Part shown: positions 1 to 9,223 of the stretch, piece by piece
Layout of the letters: the number at the start of each line of letters is the position of its first letter
Position numbering within the stretch: the first letter of the stretch is position 1
NCBI GenBank assembly: GCA_030066905.1
Contig: JASJAR010000032.1
Span: forward strand, 1 to 36,839
Length of the DNA: 36,839 nucleotides
Source of the DNA: Paracoccaceae bacterium
GTDB taxonomy: Bacteria > Pseudomonadota > Alphaproteobacteria > Rhodobacterales > Rhodobacteraceae
Direction of reading: 5' to 3'
Notes under the pieces: generated by a model
The model's database searches: none
Told to the model about the DNA's origin: nothing
What the model saw: only the letters and a program-made list of their open reading frames with translations
Made by a program: the position numbers and the translations under genes

Positions 1-19
1 GCGGTTGCGAAAGGCACCG

Positions 20-991
20 ATGTCGACCAGCCCCGCAACCTTGCCAAGTCCGTCACGGTGGAGTGACCCCGATCCCGCCCTAACGGGCTGGCTGATGTCC
101 GGCGACATCTCGGTCGCCTACCAGGCACGGCGCGACCTTCTCGACGAAGACCAACCGGAGCTTCGGGACCGTGTCGCAGGCGAGGGCTGCGGCCGCGCGA
201 TGCTCGATGCCCATCACCCGGGCGGCTGGGGGCAAGGGTTCTACCAGCCGAAATGGACATCGAGCCATTACACGCTTCTCGATCTTCGCCTGCTTGAGCT
301 GGCCCCGGACCACCCGATTGCCCAAGCCGAAGTGGCCCGCATCCTCGCCAAGGAACATCGCCCCGATGGCGGTGTGGGCCCAGCGCGGTCCAGCGCGGCA
401 TCCGACGTCTGCGTCAACGGCATGGTGCTGAACTATGCGAGCTACTTCGGCGCCCCCGAGGCGGAGCTTCGCCGCATCGTCGACTTCATCGCCGGGCAGC
501 AGATGCGCGACGGGGGGTTCAATTGCCGCAAGAACCGCTTCGGCGCCCGGCATTCCTCGGTCCATTCCACGGCCTCGGTGCTTGAGGGCATCGCGAGCTA
601 TCTCGACGCCGGTCACAGCTACCGCGCCGACGAGTTGCGCGCGATGGCCGAAGAGGGGCTCGAGTTTCTCCTCCTTCACCGGTTCTTTCGCTCCGACCGG
701 ACCGGCGATGTGATCAACCCCGCGTTCCTGCGTCTCCCCTACCCCTGGCGGTGGTTCTACAACATCCTGCGCGGGCTCGACTGCGCCCGACGCCTCGGCG
801 CGGGCTGGGACCCGAGGATGGAGGACGCCGTGGCGGTTCTGCGCCGAAAGCGCCGCGCCGACGGGCGCTGGCCGGTGAACGCGGAACATAAGGGGCAGGT
901 CCATGTGGTGATGGAAGCCCCGGGGGGCCCGAGCCGCTGGAACACGCTGATCGCGCTCAGGGTATTCCGCCATTTCGGGATCGAGCCATGA
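20..991 (+). CDS. Alpha-alpha toroid (prenyltransferase/squalene-cyclase-like) protein
   Basis: The protein has helical repeats with glycine- and aromatic-rich turns such as QMRDGGFNCR and RRADGRWPVN, typical of the alpha-alpha barrel shared by terpenoid cyclases and protein prenyltransferase beta subunits. I see no DXDD motif of class II cyclases, so cyclase activity is doubtful and the substrate is unknown. There is no signal peptide or membrane segment. I chose the ATG at 20 because AAGG lies just upstream; the frame stays open to the left edge, so the true start could lie outside the window, and a shorter form could begin at 95 (MSGDISVAYQ). The stop overlaps the next start by 4 bases (ATGA), so the pair is probably translated together. 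The fold is fairly certain; the function is not. Confidence 0.7.
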   Translation: MSTSPATLPSPSRWSDPDPALTGWLMSGDISVAYQARRDLLDEDQPELRDRVAGEGCGRAMLDAHHPGGWGQGFYQPKWTSSHYTLLDLRLLELAPDHPIAQAEVARILAKEHRPDGGVGPARSSAASDVCVNGMVLNYASYFGAPEAELRRIVDFIAGQQMRDGGFNCRKNRFGARHSSVHSTASVLEGIASYLDAGHSYRADELRAMAEEGLEFLLLHRFFRSDRTGDVINPAFLRLPYPWRWFYNILRGLDCARRLGAGWDPRMEDAVAVLRRKRRADGRWPVNAEHKGQVHVVMEAPGGPSRWNTLIALRVFRHFGIEP

Positions 992-1665
992 ACACCGAAG
1001 CCGCGCTTGCCGCCCTCAGCGCCGAGGCCAACGCGATAAAGGCCGGGGAAATGGCGGCCTACCACAAGGCGCCCCGCCCCTATCTCGGCGTCGCCAACCC
1101 GGTGATCGACGATCTCGCCAAGACCTGGCGGCGGGAGCTTTCCTACGACGACCGCCTCCGCCTTGCCGCCGGGCTCTGGGCCAGCGACATTCACGAAGCG
1201 CGCATCGCCGCCGCAAAGCTCCTCACCCAGGCCCGCATCCGCCCCGACGATGCCGCCGCCTGGGACCTCATCGCCTCATGGGTGCCGGACTTCGATGCCT
1301 GGGCCATCGCCGATCACGCCGCCATCGCCGGGCAGAAACGCCTCGTCTGGGACCCCGACCGCCTCGACAGGGTCGAGACCTGGACCCGCTCGGACCATAT
1401 GTGGACCCGCCGCGCGGCGCTCGTCATGACCCTGCCCTGGGCCCGGTTCAGAGACCCAAAGCCGGACGACCGCGCCCGCCGCGAGCGCATCCTCGGCTGG
1501 GCGGCGTCCTACGTTCCCGACCGCGACTGGTTCATTCAGAAGGCGGTGGCCTGGTGGCTGAGGGACCTGTCGAAGAAAGACCCCGAGCGGGTCCGCGTTT
1601 TTCTCGCCGCCCACGGGGACGCCATGAAGCCCTTCGCCCGGCGGGAAGCTGCGAAATACCTCTAA
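988..1665 (+). CDS. AlkD-like DNA alkylation repair protein
   Basis: This 225-residue, all-helical HEAT-like protein belongs to the AlkD/AlkC-type DNA alkylation repair family, glycosylases that remove alkylated purines such as 3- and 7-methyl adducts without flipping the base. Candidate equivalents of the known AlkD active-site residues are visible: W105 and D109 in FDAWAIAD with the family's four-residue spacing, an arginine near 141-142 in MWTRRAAL, and the tryptophan pair at 189-190 in AVAWWLRDL. The length matches the family (about 220-240). Its ATG overlaps the stop of the upstream toroid gene, showing a two-gene operon. Downstream, 1666-1809 holds an A-rich stretch, a GGCGCG/CGCGCC hairpin and an inverted repeat before moaA. 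The repair activity is inferred from family membership. Confidence 0.85.
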   Translation: MNTEAALAALSAEANAIKAGEMAAYHKAPRPYLGVANPVIDDLAKTWRRELSYDDRLRLAAGLWASDIHEARIAAAKLLTQARIRPDDAAAWDLIASWVPDFDAWAIADHAAIAGQKRLVWDPDRLDRVETWTRSDHMWTRRAALVMTLPWARFRDPKPDDRARRERILGWAASYVPDRDWFIQKAVAWWLRDLSKKDPERVRVFLAAHGDAMKPFARREAAKYL

Positions 1666-1733
1666 AGGCCCTTCATCTTGGCAAAAATACCGCGGGGGAG
1701 GCGCGAACGCGCCGGGGGTTGGACATTGGTGCG

Positions 1734-1754
1734 CCATTGGTTCGAGCGCCAATG
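1734..1754. promoter_or_regulatory. Inverted repeat upstream of moaA
   Basis: CCATTGG at 1734-1740 and CCAATGG at 1748-1754 form a perfect 7-bp inverted repeat with an 8-base spacer, with a further CATTGG at 1724-1729. It lies 55 bases before the moaA start and no T-run follows, so an operator or leader hairpin is more likely than a terminator. No known regulator is implied by the sequence. Confidence 0.35.
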
Positions 1755-1809
1755 GACGACGCCCCCTCCCCGGCTTGCCGTCGGGCGCCAGCCTGCTAAC
1801 CTCTCGCCC

Positions 1810-2817
1810 ATGACGGCCCCGCTCATCGACCCGTTCCAGCGCGCGATCACCTACCTGCGCGTCTCGGTCACCGACCGCTGCGATTTCCGCTGCGTCTATT
1901 GCATGTCCGAGAACATGACGTTCCTGCCGAAGAAGGAGCTTCTGACCCTCGAAGAGCTCGACAGGCTTTGCTCGGCATTCATCCGGCTCGGGGTCAGGAA
2001 ACTCCGCATCACCGGCGGCGAGCCGCTGGTGCGTCGCGATATCATGACATTTTTCAATCGGATGGGCCGCCATCTCGACGCCGGCGCGCTCGACGAGTTG
2101 ACCGTCACCACCAACGGCTCGCAACTCGAACGGTTCGCGTCCGATCTCGCCGCGGCCGGGGTGCGGCGGATCAACGTCTCCCTCGACACGCTCGACGAGG
2201 CGAAGTTTGCCCGCGTCACCCGCTGGGGCCGCCTGCCCCAGGTGCTCAGAGGCATCGACGCGGCCCAGGCCGCGGGGCTGCGGGTGAAGATCAACACCGT
2301 GGCGTTGAAAGGCTTCAACGAGGACGAACTCTTCACCCTTGTGGAATGGTGCGAGAGCCGCGGCATGGACCTCACCTTCATCGAGGTCATGCCCATGGGC
2401 GATCTCGGCGGCGAGGACCGGGTCGGGCAGTACTGGTCGCTGAAAGACGTCCGCGCCCGGCTGGCCGATGCCTACACGCTGACCGACCTCTCCGAACGCA
2501 CCGGGGGGCCGGCGCGCTATGTGCGCCTCGGCGAAACCGGACAGAAGATCGGCTTCATCACCCCGCTGTCTCACAATTTCTGCGAAAGCTGCAACCGGGT
2601 GCGGGTGACGTGTACCGGCGAGATCTACATGTGCCTCGGCCAGGAGGACATGGCCGATCTCCGCGCGCCCTTACGCGCCCACCCGCACGTCGATGGCCCA
2701 CTCGAAGACGCCATCCGCGCGGCCATCGACGCCAAACCCAAGGGCCACGATTTCGACTATTCGCGCCAGCGCGCCGACGGCCAGGTGACCCGCCATATGA
2801 GCCACACCGGCGGGTAG
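1810..2817 (+). CDS. moaA: GTP 3',8-cyclase MoaA
   Basis: MoaA is the radical-SAM enzyme that, with MoaC, converts GTP into cyclic pyranopterin phosphate, the first step of molybdenum cofactor synthesis. The radical-SAM cluster motif CDFRCVYC gives C24, C28 and C31; the second, GTP-binding cluster is C258, C261 and C275 (CxxC-x13-C). The protein ends in the Gly-Gly tail (HTGG) that is required in the family. TGGEPLVR and TTNGSQL are further family blocks. I start it at the ATG at 1810, giving 335 residues, the normal length; the open frame continues upstream to 1678 but that part has no similarity to MoaA. No other moa gene is in the window, so it stands alone between the alkD-like gene and the DUF3422 gene. 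Confidence 0.96.
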   Translation: MTAPLIDPFQRAITYLRVSVTDRCDFRCVYCMSENMTFLPKKELLTLEELDRLCSAFIRLGVRKLRITGGEPLVRRDIMTFFNRMGRHLDAGALDELTVTTNGSQLERFASDLAAAGVRRINVSLDTLDEAKFARVTRWGRLPQVLRGIDAAQAAGLRVKINTVALKGFNEDELFTLVEWCESRGMDLTFIEVMPMGDLGGEDRVGQYWSLKDVRARLADAYTLTDLSERTGGPARYVRLGETGQKIGFITPLSHNFCESCNRVRVTCTGEIYMCLGQEDMADLRAPLRAHPHVDGPLEDAIRAAIDAKPKGHDFDYSRQRADGQVTRHMSHTGG

Positions 2818-2926
2818 CGCGCCGATTGTGCACGATGGTGCACCGCTAACCCCCCGGCTTTACGCGGTTTTTTCTTTACTCCGCCCCAGCGCTCGCTAGG
2901 TTGCGCCCGACAATTCGAGCCGTTCC

Positions 2927-4207
2927 ATGAGCCCCATCGAAGACCACCCCCTGCGCTATACGCTCGCCAACGAGCTCCATGCGCGCCCTTTTCCGTCGCT
3001 CGAGGCGCCCTGCCGCGCGGCCTATCTCGCGATCAAGCGGCCCGAAAACGCCGTTTCCCGCGACCGCGACGCCGACCGCGCCCATCTCACGGCCCTCCTC
3101 GACCGCTACGGCGCCCAGCACCCCCAGCCCGGGGCGACGCATTACTTCGGCACGATCGGCAAGCATCAGCTCAAATGGGAGAGCCACACCGAGTTTGTGA
3201 CCTACACGGTCTTCGCCGAAGGGGTCGCCGACACGCCGTTCGAGGCCGCCACGTTCAAAATGTTTCCCGAAGACTGGCTCGCCGAGGCGCCGGGGGTCCG
3301 GATGACCTCGGCGCTGATCCGCGTCGAAGTGCTCGAAGACGAAGCCGCGATCCCCGACAAAGTCGCCGAATGGTTCGTGCCCGAAAGCCTCGCGGTCTCC
3401 CGGGTGCTCGACGATACCGCGATCATCGCAAGCGACTTCCGGATCGACACCCAGGGGCATATGCGCATGGGCGTCTTCGCCCGCCCCGGCACCGGCACCC
3501 GGCGGGTCGGCCGCATCGTCCAGCGGCTTTGCGAGATCGAGACCTACAAGACGATGTCGATGCTGGGCCTTGCCCGGGTGCGCGACCTCGGCCCCCGGCT
3601 CGGGGCGGCCGACGAGGAACTCACCCGGCTCATCGAGGAGATGTCGGGCGATACGGTCGACCCCGACCGGACCCTGAAATCGCTTCTGTCGGTGGCCGCC
3701 GATCTGGAAAAGATCCTCGCCCAGTCCTCCTTCCGCTTCGGCGCGACGGGGGCCTACGAGGCGCTTGTGAATCAGCGCATCGAGGTCTTGCGCGAGGAGC
3801 GCTTCCGGGGCCGCCAGACCTTCGGCGAATTCATGATGCGCCGCTTCGACCCGGCGATGCGCACGGTGAAGGCCACCGAGGCACGGCTGAAATCCATGGC
3901 CGACCGGGCCGCCCAGGCCGGTAACCTTTTGCGCACCCGGGTCGATGTCGACCGCTCGGCCCAGAACCAGAAGCTTCTCGAAAGCATGGACAAGCGCGCC
4001 GACCTCCAGCTTCGCCTCCAGCGCACCGTCGAGGGGCTCTCGGTGGTGGCGATCAGCTACTACGCGGTGAACCTTGCGATCTACGTCCTCGGCCCCGTCG
4101 GCCGTGAGGCGGGCGTGTCGAGCATCCTTCTGACGGCCATCGTCACCCCGGTCGTCGTGCTCTTCGTCTGGGCGGTCATCCGGCGCATCCGGCGGTCGAT
4201 GGAATAG
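2927..4207 (+). CDS. DUF3422 family membrane protein
   Basis: This 426-residue protein matches the alphaproteobacterial DUF3422 family: it begins with the family's N-terminal block (HPLRYTLANELHARPFPSLE), continues with a mixed alpha/beta domain to about residue 210, a charged helical, probably coiled-coil region (about 215-370), and ends with two hydrophobic segments (about 372-392 and 400-418) followed by a basic tail RRIRRSME. That layout suggests a cytoplasmic body anchored by a C-terminal hairpin in the inner membrane. The biochemical function of the family is unknown. The leader (2818-2926) contains two GTGCAC hexamers separated by four bases (2828-2843) and a T-run at about 2869. The M20 amidohydrolase follows after 54 bases and may be co-transcribed. 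Confidence 0.88.
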   Translation: MSPIEDHPLRYTLANELHARPFPSLEAPCRAAYLAIKRPENAVSRDRDADRAHLTALLDRYGAQHPQPGATHYFGTIGKHQLKWESHTEFVTYTVFAEGVADTPFEAATFKMFPEDWLAEAPGVRMTSALIRVEVLEDEAAIPDKVAEWFVPESLAVSRVLDDTAIIASDFRIDTQGHMRMGVFARPGTGTRRVGRIVQRLCEIETYKTMSMLGLARVRDLGPRLGAADEELTRLIEEMSGDTVDPDRTLKSLLSVAADLEKILAQSSFRFGATGAYEALVNQRIEVLREERFRGRQTFGEFMMRRFDPAMRTVKATEARLKSMADRAAQAGNLLRTRVDVDRSAQNQKLLESMDKRADLQLRLQRTVEGLSVVAISYYAVNLAIYVLGPVGREAGVSSILLTAIVTPVVVLFVWAVIRRIRRSME

Positions 4208-4261
4208 GCTTTCCCCGGCTCGGGCCGCGGGCTAGGTCTGGTGGCGAAAGGAGCTTTCCCG

Positions 4262-5428
4262 ATGCCGATCCGCAACCGTTTCGCCGAGCTTCTGCCCGAG
4301 ATCACCGCCTGGCGGCGGGACCTCCATGAGCATCCCGAAATCCTCTACGAGACGCACCGGACCGCCGGAATCGTGGCCGAGAAGCTCCGCAGCTTTGGCT
4401 GCGACGAGGTGGTTGAGGGGATCGGGCGGACCGGCGTCGTCGGCGTCATCAGGGGCCGGGCGGATACGACCGGCCGGGCGGTAGGGCTCCGCGCCGACAT
4501 GGACGCCCTGCCGATCCCCGAGGCGACAGGCTTGCCCTATGCCTCGAAAACCCCCGGTGCGATGCATGCCTGCGGCCATGACGGGCATACCGCGATGCTT
4601 CTCGGCGCCGCGCAGTACCTCGCCGAGACAAGGAATTTCGACGGCACCGTCGTCGTCATCTTCCAGCCCGCCGAGGAAGGCGGCGCCGGAGGCGAGGCGA
4701 TGGTCAAGGACGGGCTGATGACCCGCTGGGGCATCGACGAGGTCTACGGAATGCACAACTGGCCCGGCATGCCCGAGGGCGCCTTCGCGATCCGGCCGGG
4801 CCCGTTCTTTGCGGCAACGGACGTCTTCACGATCGAGGTCACCGGCCTTGGCGGGCATGCCGCCAAACCCCAGATCGCCCGAGACCCCGTTGTGGCCACG
4901 GCCCAGCTTGTCACCGCGCTGCAATCGGTTGCCTCGCGCAGCGCCGACCCGACGAAAGAACTCGTCGTGTCGGTCACCTCGATGGAGACCTCCTCGAACG
5001 CGTTCAACGTCATCCCCCAGGGGGTGACGCTGCGGGGCACGGTGCGCACGATGGACCCTGCGATCCGCGATCTCGCCGAGGCGCGGATGGGTGAGGTCTG
5101 TGCAGGCATCGGCGCGGCGATGGGGGTGGAGGCGGCACTCGACTACCAGCGCTGCTACCCGGTGATGACCAACCACGGCGCCGAGACCGAATTCGCCGCC
5201 GAAGCCGCCCGAAGAGTGGCCGGCGACTGTGCCGAGGCGCCGCTCGTCATGGGCGGGGAGGACTTTGCGTTCCTTCTCGAAGAACGTCCCGGCGCCTACA
5301 TCCTCGTCGGCAACGGGGACACGGCTTCGGTCCATCACCCCGAATACGATTTCTCCGACGAGATCATCCCCGCAGGCTGCTCCTGGTGGGCGGAGATCGC
5401 CGAGAGCCGGTTGCCGCTCAGCACCTGA
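4262..5428 (+). CDS. M20D family amidohydrolase (hippurate hydrolase-like)
   Basis: A cytoplasmic metal-dependent amidohydrolase of peptidase family M20, subfamily D, which cleaves N-acyl amino acids (hippurate, N-acetyl or indole-acetyl conjugates) or related amides. Metal-site motifs are complete: HACGHDGHT (C104, H106), PAEEGG (E138/E139), GMHNWPG, and VHHPEYDF near the end; GGEDFAFLLEE is the usual block before it. The start at 4262 is chosen because AAAGGAG lies nine bases upstream; it gives 388 residues, normal for the family. A GTG at 4241 would add seven residues and skip that ribosome-binding site. The actual substrate cannot be read from the sequence. Confidence 0.92.
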   Translation: MPIRNRFAELLPEITAWRRDLHEHPEILYETHRTAGIVAEKLRSFGCDEVVEGIGRTGVVGVIRGRADTTGRAVGLRADMDALPIPEATGLPYASKTPGAMHACGHDGHTAMLLGAAQYLAETRNFDGTVVVIFQPAEEGGAGGEAMVKDGLMTRWGIDEVYGMHNWPGMPEGAFAIRPGPFFAATDVFTIEVTGLGGHAAKPQIARDPVVATAQLVTALQSVASRSADPTKELVVSVTSMETSSNAFNVIPQGVTLRGTVRTMDPAIRDLAEARMGEVCAGIGAAMGVEAALDYQRCYPVMTNHGAETEFAAEAARRVAGDCAEAPLVMGGEDFAFLLEERPGAYILVGNGDTASVHHPEYDFSDEIIPAGCSWWAEIAESRLPLST

Positions 5429-5523
5429 GGCCTGCGCCGGGATTCATCGACCGGACAGCGACGGAACGGCCGCCATTGCCCGTTGAAGGTTGGCACGTCA
5501 AGCCAACCTATGGAGCAATGAAT

Positions 5524-5946
5524 ATGGCTAAACCCCTCACGATCCTTGCGCTTTGTCTGTCCGTCAGCGCCGCCCCCGCCTTCGCCCAGAACCGGGCGGC
5601 GGACGCCTTTGACCGGATGGACGCCAACGGCGACGGATCGGTCTCGCGCCAGGAATACCTGAACCAACGCGCCAACCAATTCTCCCGGATCGACCGGAAC
5701 GGCGATGGCGGCATCAGCGCCCGCGAACTCGACCGGGTCGCCAGCCGCATGGCCTCCCGCGCCCCGTCCACGGCCCGCGACCTTAACGGCGCGATGGCCC
5801 GGCTCGACACGAACGGCGACGGCTTTATCAGCCGCCGGGAATTCCTCGCCGATATGCGGATGTTCCGCGCCGTCGATACCGACGACGACGGCATCATCGG
5901 CCCCGCGGAACGTCAGGCCGCCGCAGATCGTCTCGCAGCCCGGTAA
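5524..5946 (+). CDS. Secreted four-EF-hand calcium-binding protein
   Basis: A 140-residue protein with a cleavable signal peptide (hydrophobic stretch 5-18, likely cut after AFA at 19-21) and four canonical EF-hand loops: residues 33-44, 57-68, 95-106 and 118-129, each with Asp at position 1, Gly at 6 and Glu at 12. It should bind calcium in the periplasm or outside the cell. The start is set at 5524 because GGAG at 5512-5515 is properly spaced to it; the ATG at 5518 is only two bases from GGAG. The gap after the amidohydrolase (95 bases) leaves co-transcription uncertain. A strong palindrome follows the stop. The process it serves is unknown. Confidence 0.9.
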   Translation: MAKPLTILALCLSVSAAPAFAQNRAADAFDRMDANGDGSVSRQEYLNQRANQFSRIDRNGDGGISARELDRVASRMASRAPSTARDLNGAMARLDTNGDGFISRREFLADMRMFRAVDTDDDGIIGPAERQAAADRLAAR

Positions 5947-5954
5947 GCGGAGTG

Positions 5955-5980
5955 CCCGGAAACCGCGCGCGGTTTCCGGG
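5955..5980. terminator. Bidirectional terminator palindrome
   Basis: CCCGGAAACC (5955-5964) and GGTTTCCGGG (5971-5980) are perfect inverted arms around GCGCGC, making a 26-bp palindrome between the convergent EF-hand gene and pntB. There is no long T-run, so its role as a terminator is inferred from position and stability. Confidence 0.6.
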
Positions 5981-6003
5981 ACCGAATTCCGCGCGAAAGA
6001 TCG

Positions 6004-7518
6004 TTACTCCACCTTCGGCAACAGCGCGTCGATGGACGCCTTGGCGTCGCCGTAATACATCCGCGTGTTGTCTTTGAAAAAGAGCGGGTTCTCGATGCCG
6101 GAATACCCCGTTCCCTGCCCGCGCTTCAGAACGAAGGTCTGCTTGGCTTTCCAGACCTCCAATACCGGCATCCCGGCAATCGGCGAATTCGGGTCGTCCT
6201 GGGCCGCCGGGTTCACGATGTCGTTCGAGCCGATGATGATCGAGACATCCGTGTCGGGGAAATCCTCGTTTATCTCGTCCATTTCGAGCACGATGTCGTA
6301 GGGCACCTTCGCCTCGGCCAGAAGCACGTTCATATGTCCCGGCAGACGTCCCGCGACGGGATGGATGCCGAAGCGCACCTCCTTGCCCTTCGCGCGGAGC
6401 TTGCGAACAAGCTCGGAGACCGATTGCTGGGCTTGCGCCACCGCCATCCCGTAGCCCGGCACGATGATGATGCTGTCGGCCTCGTTCAGCGCGGTGGCCA
6501 CACCGTCGGCATCGATGGCGATCTGCTCGCCCTCGATCTCCGCCGCCGGCCCCGCCGCTCCGCCGAAGCCGCCGAGGATGACCGAGACAAAGCTCCGATT
6601 CATCGCCTTGCACATGATGTAGGAGAGGATCGCGCCGGAAGAACCCACCAGCGCGCCGACGACGATGAGAAGATCGTTGCCCAAGCTGAACCCGATGGCC
6701 GCCGCCGCCCAGCCCGAGTAGCTGTTCAGCATCGACACGACCACCGGCATGTCCGCCCCGCCGATCCCCATGATGAGGTGATAGCCGATAAAGAGCGCCA
6801 AAGCCGCCAAAAGGATCAGCGTCCAGCTTCCCGACCCGCCGAGATAGAGGATGAGGAAGAGAACCGACAACGCCGCAGCGGCGGCATTGAGCATATGCCC
6901 GCCGGGAAGCTGCTTGGCGGAAGTGTCGATCTTGAAAGGCAGAAGGCTGGAGCTGCCGGAAAGCTTGCCATAGGCAACGACCGAGCCCGTGAAGGTCACC
7001 GCACCGATCCAGATGCCGAGCGCCAGCTCGATCTGGAGGATGGTAATCTCGACGGCGGTTTTCTTGGCGACCAACTGGCCGAAGACCGACAGCCCGTCAT
7101 GGACCTCCCTCGGCAGGCCGATGGCCGTGATCCCGTCCTCCGAGGCGCCGAGGACCCCGCCGGTCTCGGCGTAAAGCCCCGAGACCATGTTGATCATGAT
7201 ATCGGCGTTGAAGCCCACGAACACCGCCGCGAGCCCGACAAGCGAATGCATGATCGCCACAAGCTCGGGCATCTGGGTCATCTCGACCCGGGTGGCAAGC
7301 TGGTGGCCCACCACCGCGCCGATGGCGATGAGCACGAGCGAGAGCGCCCAAAGCCCCTGCCCCGGGCCGATCAGCGTGGCGAGGACGGCGATCGCCATCC
7401 CGGCGATCCCGTACCAGACGGCGCGTTTGGCGCTTTCCTGGCCCGAGAGCCCGCCGAGCGAGAAGATGAAGAGCACGCCCGCGACGACGTAAGCGGCTGT
7501 TGTGAAACCGAAATCCAT
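6004..7518 (-). CDS. pntB: NAD(P) transhydrogenase subunit beta
   Basis: Beta subunit of the proton-translocating transhydrogenase, which uses the proton gradient to reduce NADP+ with NADH in the inner membrane. The N-terminal two thirds hold the hydrophobic segments of domain II, with the highly conserved stretch from [11 protein letters not shown] to [11 protein letters not shown]; the C-terminal third is the NADP-binding domain III, with [24 protein letters not shown], the block [14 protein letters not shown] and the conserved end region around RGQGTGYSG and NPLFF. At 504 residues it is somewhat longer than the Escherichia coli subunit. It starts 12 bases after the pntA stop, with AAGGGG upstream of the ATG, so the two are co-transcribed. 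Confidence 0.97.
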   Translation of the reverse strand: MDFGFTTAAYVVAGVLFIFSLGGLSGQESAKRAVWYGIAGMAIAVLATLIGPGQGLWALSLVLIAIGAVVGHQLATRVEMTQMPELVAIMHSLVGLAAVFVGFNADIMINMVSGLYAETGGVLGASEDGITAIGLPREVHDGLSVFGQLVAKKTAVEITILQIELALGIWIGAVTFTGSVVAYGKLSGSSSLLPFKIDTSAKQLPGGHMLNAAAAALSVLFLILYLGGSGSWTLILLAALALFIGYHLIMGIGGADMPVVVSMLNSYSGWAAAAIGFSLGNDLLIVVGALVGSSGAILSYIMCKAMNRSFVSVILGGFGGAAGPAAEIEGEQIAIDADGVATALNEADSIIIVPGYGMAVAQAQQSVSELVRKLRAKGKEVRFGIHPVAGRLPGHMNVLLAEAKVPYDIVLEMDEINEDFPDTDVSIIIGSNDIVNPAAQDDPNSPIAGMPVLEVWKAKQTFVLKRGQGTGYSGIENPLFFKDNTRMYYGDAKASIDALLPKVE

Positions 7519-7530
7519 TGCCCCGCCCCT

Positions 7531-9105
7531 TTACGACTTCTGGAACATGGCGAGCATGCGCCGTGTCACGAGGAAGCCGCCGAAGATGTTGACCGCCGCC
7601 ATCAGGATGCCGGCGGCGGCGAGCACCGCGATCAGCACGGAGTTCGAGCCAACCTGCATGAGGGCGCCGAGGATGATGATCGACGAGATCGCGTTCGTCA
7701 CCGCCATGAGCGGCGTGTGGAGCGAATGCGAGACGTTCCAGATCACCTGAAACCCGACGAAGACCGAGAGCACAAAGACAATGAAATGTTGCATGAAGCT
7801 TGCCGGCGTGTAGAGCCCGGCCAGCAGAATGAGCCCGCCGCCGACGGCCAGTGCGGTGACCTGGGTGCGGGTTTCCTTGCGAAAGGCTTCGACCTCGGCG
7901 GCCTTCTTTTCTTCCGCCGTCAACTCCTTCGGCTTTTCTTTCTTCGGAGCCGCCGCGATGGCCGCGACTTTCGGCGGCGGCGGCGGATAGGTGATCTCGC
8001 CTTGATGGGTCGCCGTCGCCCCTCGGATCACGTCGTCTTCCATGTTGTGAACGACCACACCGTCTTTTTCCGGCGTAAGATCGGTCATCATGTGACGGAT
8101 ATTGTTGGCATAAAGCGTCGAGCTTTGCGCCGCCATCCGCGAAGGAAAGTCGGTGTAGCCGACGATGGTGACGCCATTGTCGGTGACGATCTTGTCGTCC
8201 TTCTTCGTCAGCTCGCAGTTCCCGCCGCGCTCGGCGGCAAGGTCGACGATGACCGAGCCGGGCTTCATCGCCTCGACCATGTCTTTGGTCCAAAGCACCG
8301 GGGCCGGGCGTCCGGGGATCAGCGCGGTGGTGATGACGATGTCGATCTCGGGCGCCATCTCGCGGAACTTCGCGAGCTGTTTTTCCTGGAATTCCGGGGA
8401 GGACGGGGCGGCATAACCCCCCGTGGCCGAACTGTCCTGGCCGCTCTCCTCGAAGTCCAGAAAGACGAACTCCGCCCCCATGGATTCGATCTGTTCGGCA
8501 ACCTCGGGGCGGACGTCGAAGGCGTAGGTGATGGCGCCGAGCGAGGTCGAGGTGCCGATGGCGGCAAGCCCCGCCACGCCGGCCCCGACCACGAGCACCT
8601 TCGCCGGCGGCACCTTGCCGGCCGCCGTCACCTGGCCTGTGAAAAACCGGCCGAAATTGTTGCCAGCCTCGATCACCGCGCGGTAGCCGGCGATATTGGC
8701 CATCGACGAGAGCGCGTCCATCTTCTGGGCGCGGGAGATGCGGGGGACCATGTCCATCGCGATCACGGTGGCCGAGGTTTTTTTGGCGGCGTCGAGGAGC
8801 TTCTCGTTCTGGCCCGGATAGAAGAAGGAAATCAGTGTTTTGTCGGCGGAGAGACGCTTGATTTCGGCCGCCGACGGCTCGCGCACCTTGGCGATGATGT
8901 CGGCCTCCTTCCAGAGCGCCGCAGCGGTCTTGACGATTGTGACGCCGGCCGCTTCGTAGGCGGCGTCCTCGAACCCGGCCGCGACGCCGGCGCCCGCCTC
9001 CACAAAGCACTCATGGCCCAGTTTCTGAAGTTGTGCCGCACTTTCGGGCGTCATCGCCACACGGGCCTCACCCGGAAACGTCTCTTTCGGCGCGCCGATC
9101 TTCAC
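7531..9105 (-). CDS. pntA: NAD(P) transhydrogenase subunit alpha
   Basis: Alpha subunit of the proton-translocating transhydrogenase; it carries the NAD(H)-binding domain I and part of the membrane domain. The N-terminal KIGAPKETFPGE.RVAMTP block, the NAD-binding turn GAGVAG at 174-179, and RGGNCELT are visible. After an Ala/Lys/Glu-rich linker (about 365-410) come hydrophobic segments from about 418 to 515. At 524 residues this is the undivided form, like that of E. coli, rather than the split PntAA/PntAB form common in many alphaproteobacteria. The start is a GTG at 9105, supported by GGGGGA eight bases upstream and by alignment of the N-terminus with the family. pntB follows after 12 bases. 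Confidence 0.97.
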   Translation of the reverse strand: MKIGAPKETFPGEARVAMTPESAAQLQKLGHECFVEAGAGVAAGFEDAAYEAAGVTIVKTAAALWKEADIIAKVREPSAAEIKRLSADKTLISFFYPGQNEKLLDAAKKTSATVIAMDMVPRISRAQKMDALSSMANIAGYRAVIEAGNNFGRFFTGQVTAAGKVPPAKVLVVGAGVAGLAAIGTSTSLGAITYAFDVRPEVAEQIESMGAEFVFLDFEESGQDSSATGGYAAPSSPEFQEKQLAKFREMAPEIDIVITTALIPGRPAPVLWTKDMVEAMKPGSVIVDLAAERGGNCELTKKDDKIVTDNGVTIVGYTDFPSRMAAQSSTLYANNIRHMMTDLTPEKDGVVVHNMEDDVIRGATATHQGEITYPPPPPKVAAIAAAPKKEKPKELTAEEKKAAEVEAFRKETRTQVTALAVGGGLILLAGLYTPASFMQHFIVFVLSVFVGFQVIWNVSHSLHTPLMAVTNAISSIIILGALMQVGSNSVLIAVLAAAGILMAAVNIFGGFLVTRRMLAMFQKS

Positions 9106-9223
9106 GTCTCAATCCCCCGCATTTTCGTTTCGCCTCCGCAACATGGGCCGATGGAGGCCGAAGTCTATTAGCGGCGTGACCTTCGCGGCACAAGCCGATG
9201 GCCGGAGGCGGTTGCGCCGGGCG

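Noticed and set aside
6334..9171. 945-codon open frame on the plus strand opposite pntA and pntB
   Set aside because: It is the mirror of two certain genes; its composition (Arg, His, Asp, Gly rich) is what high-GC codon bias gives on the opposite strand, and there is no family similarity or ribosome-binding site.
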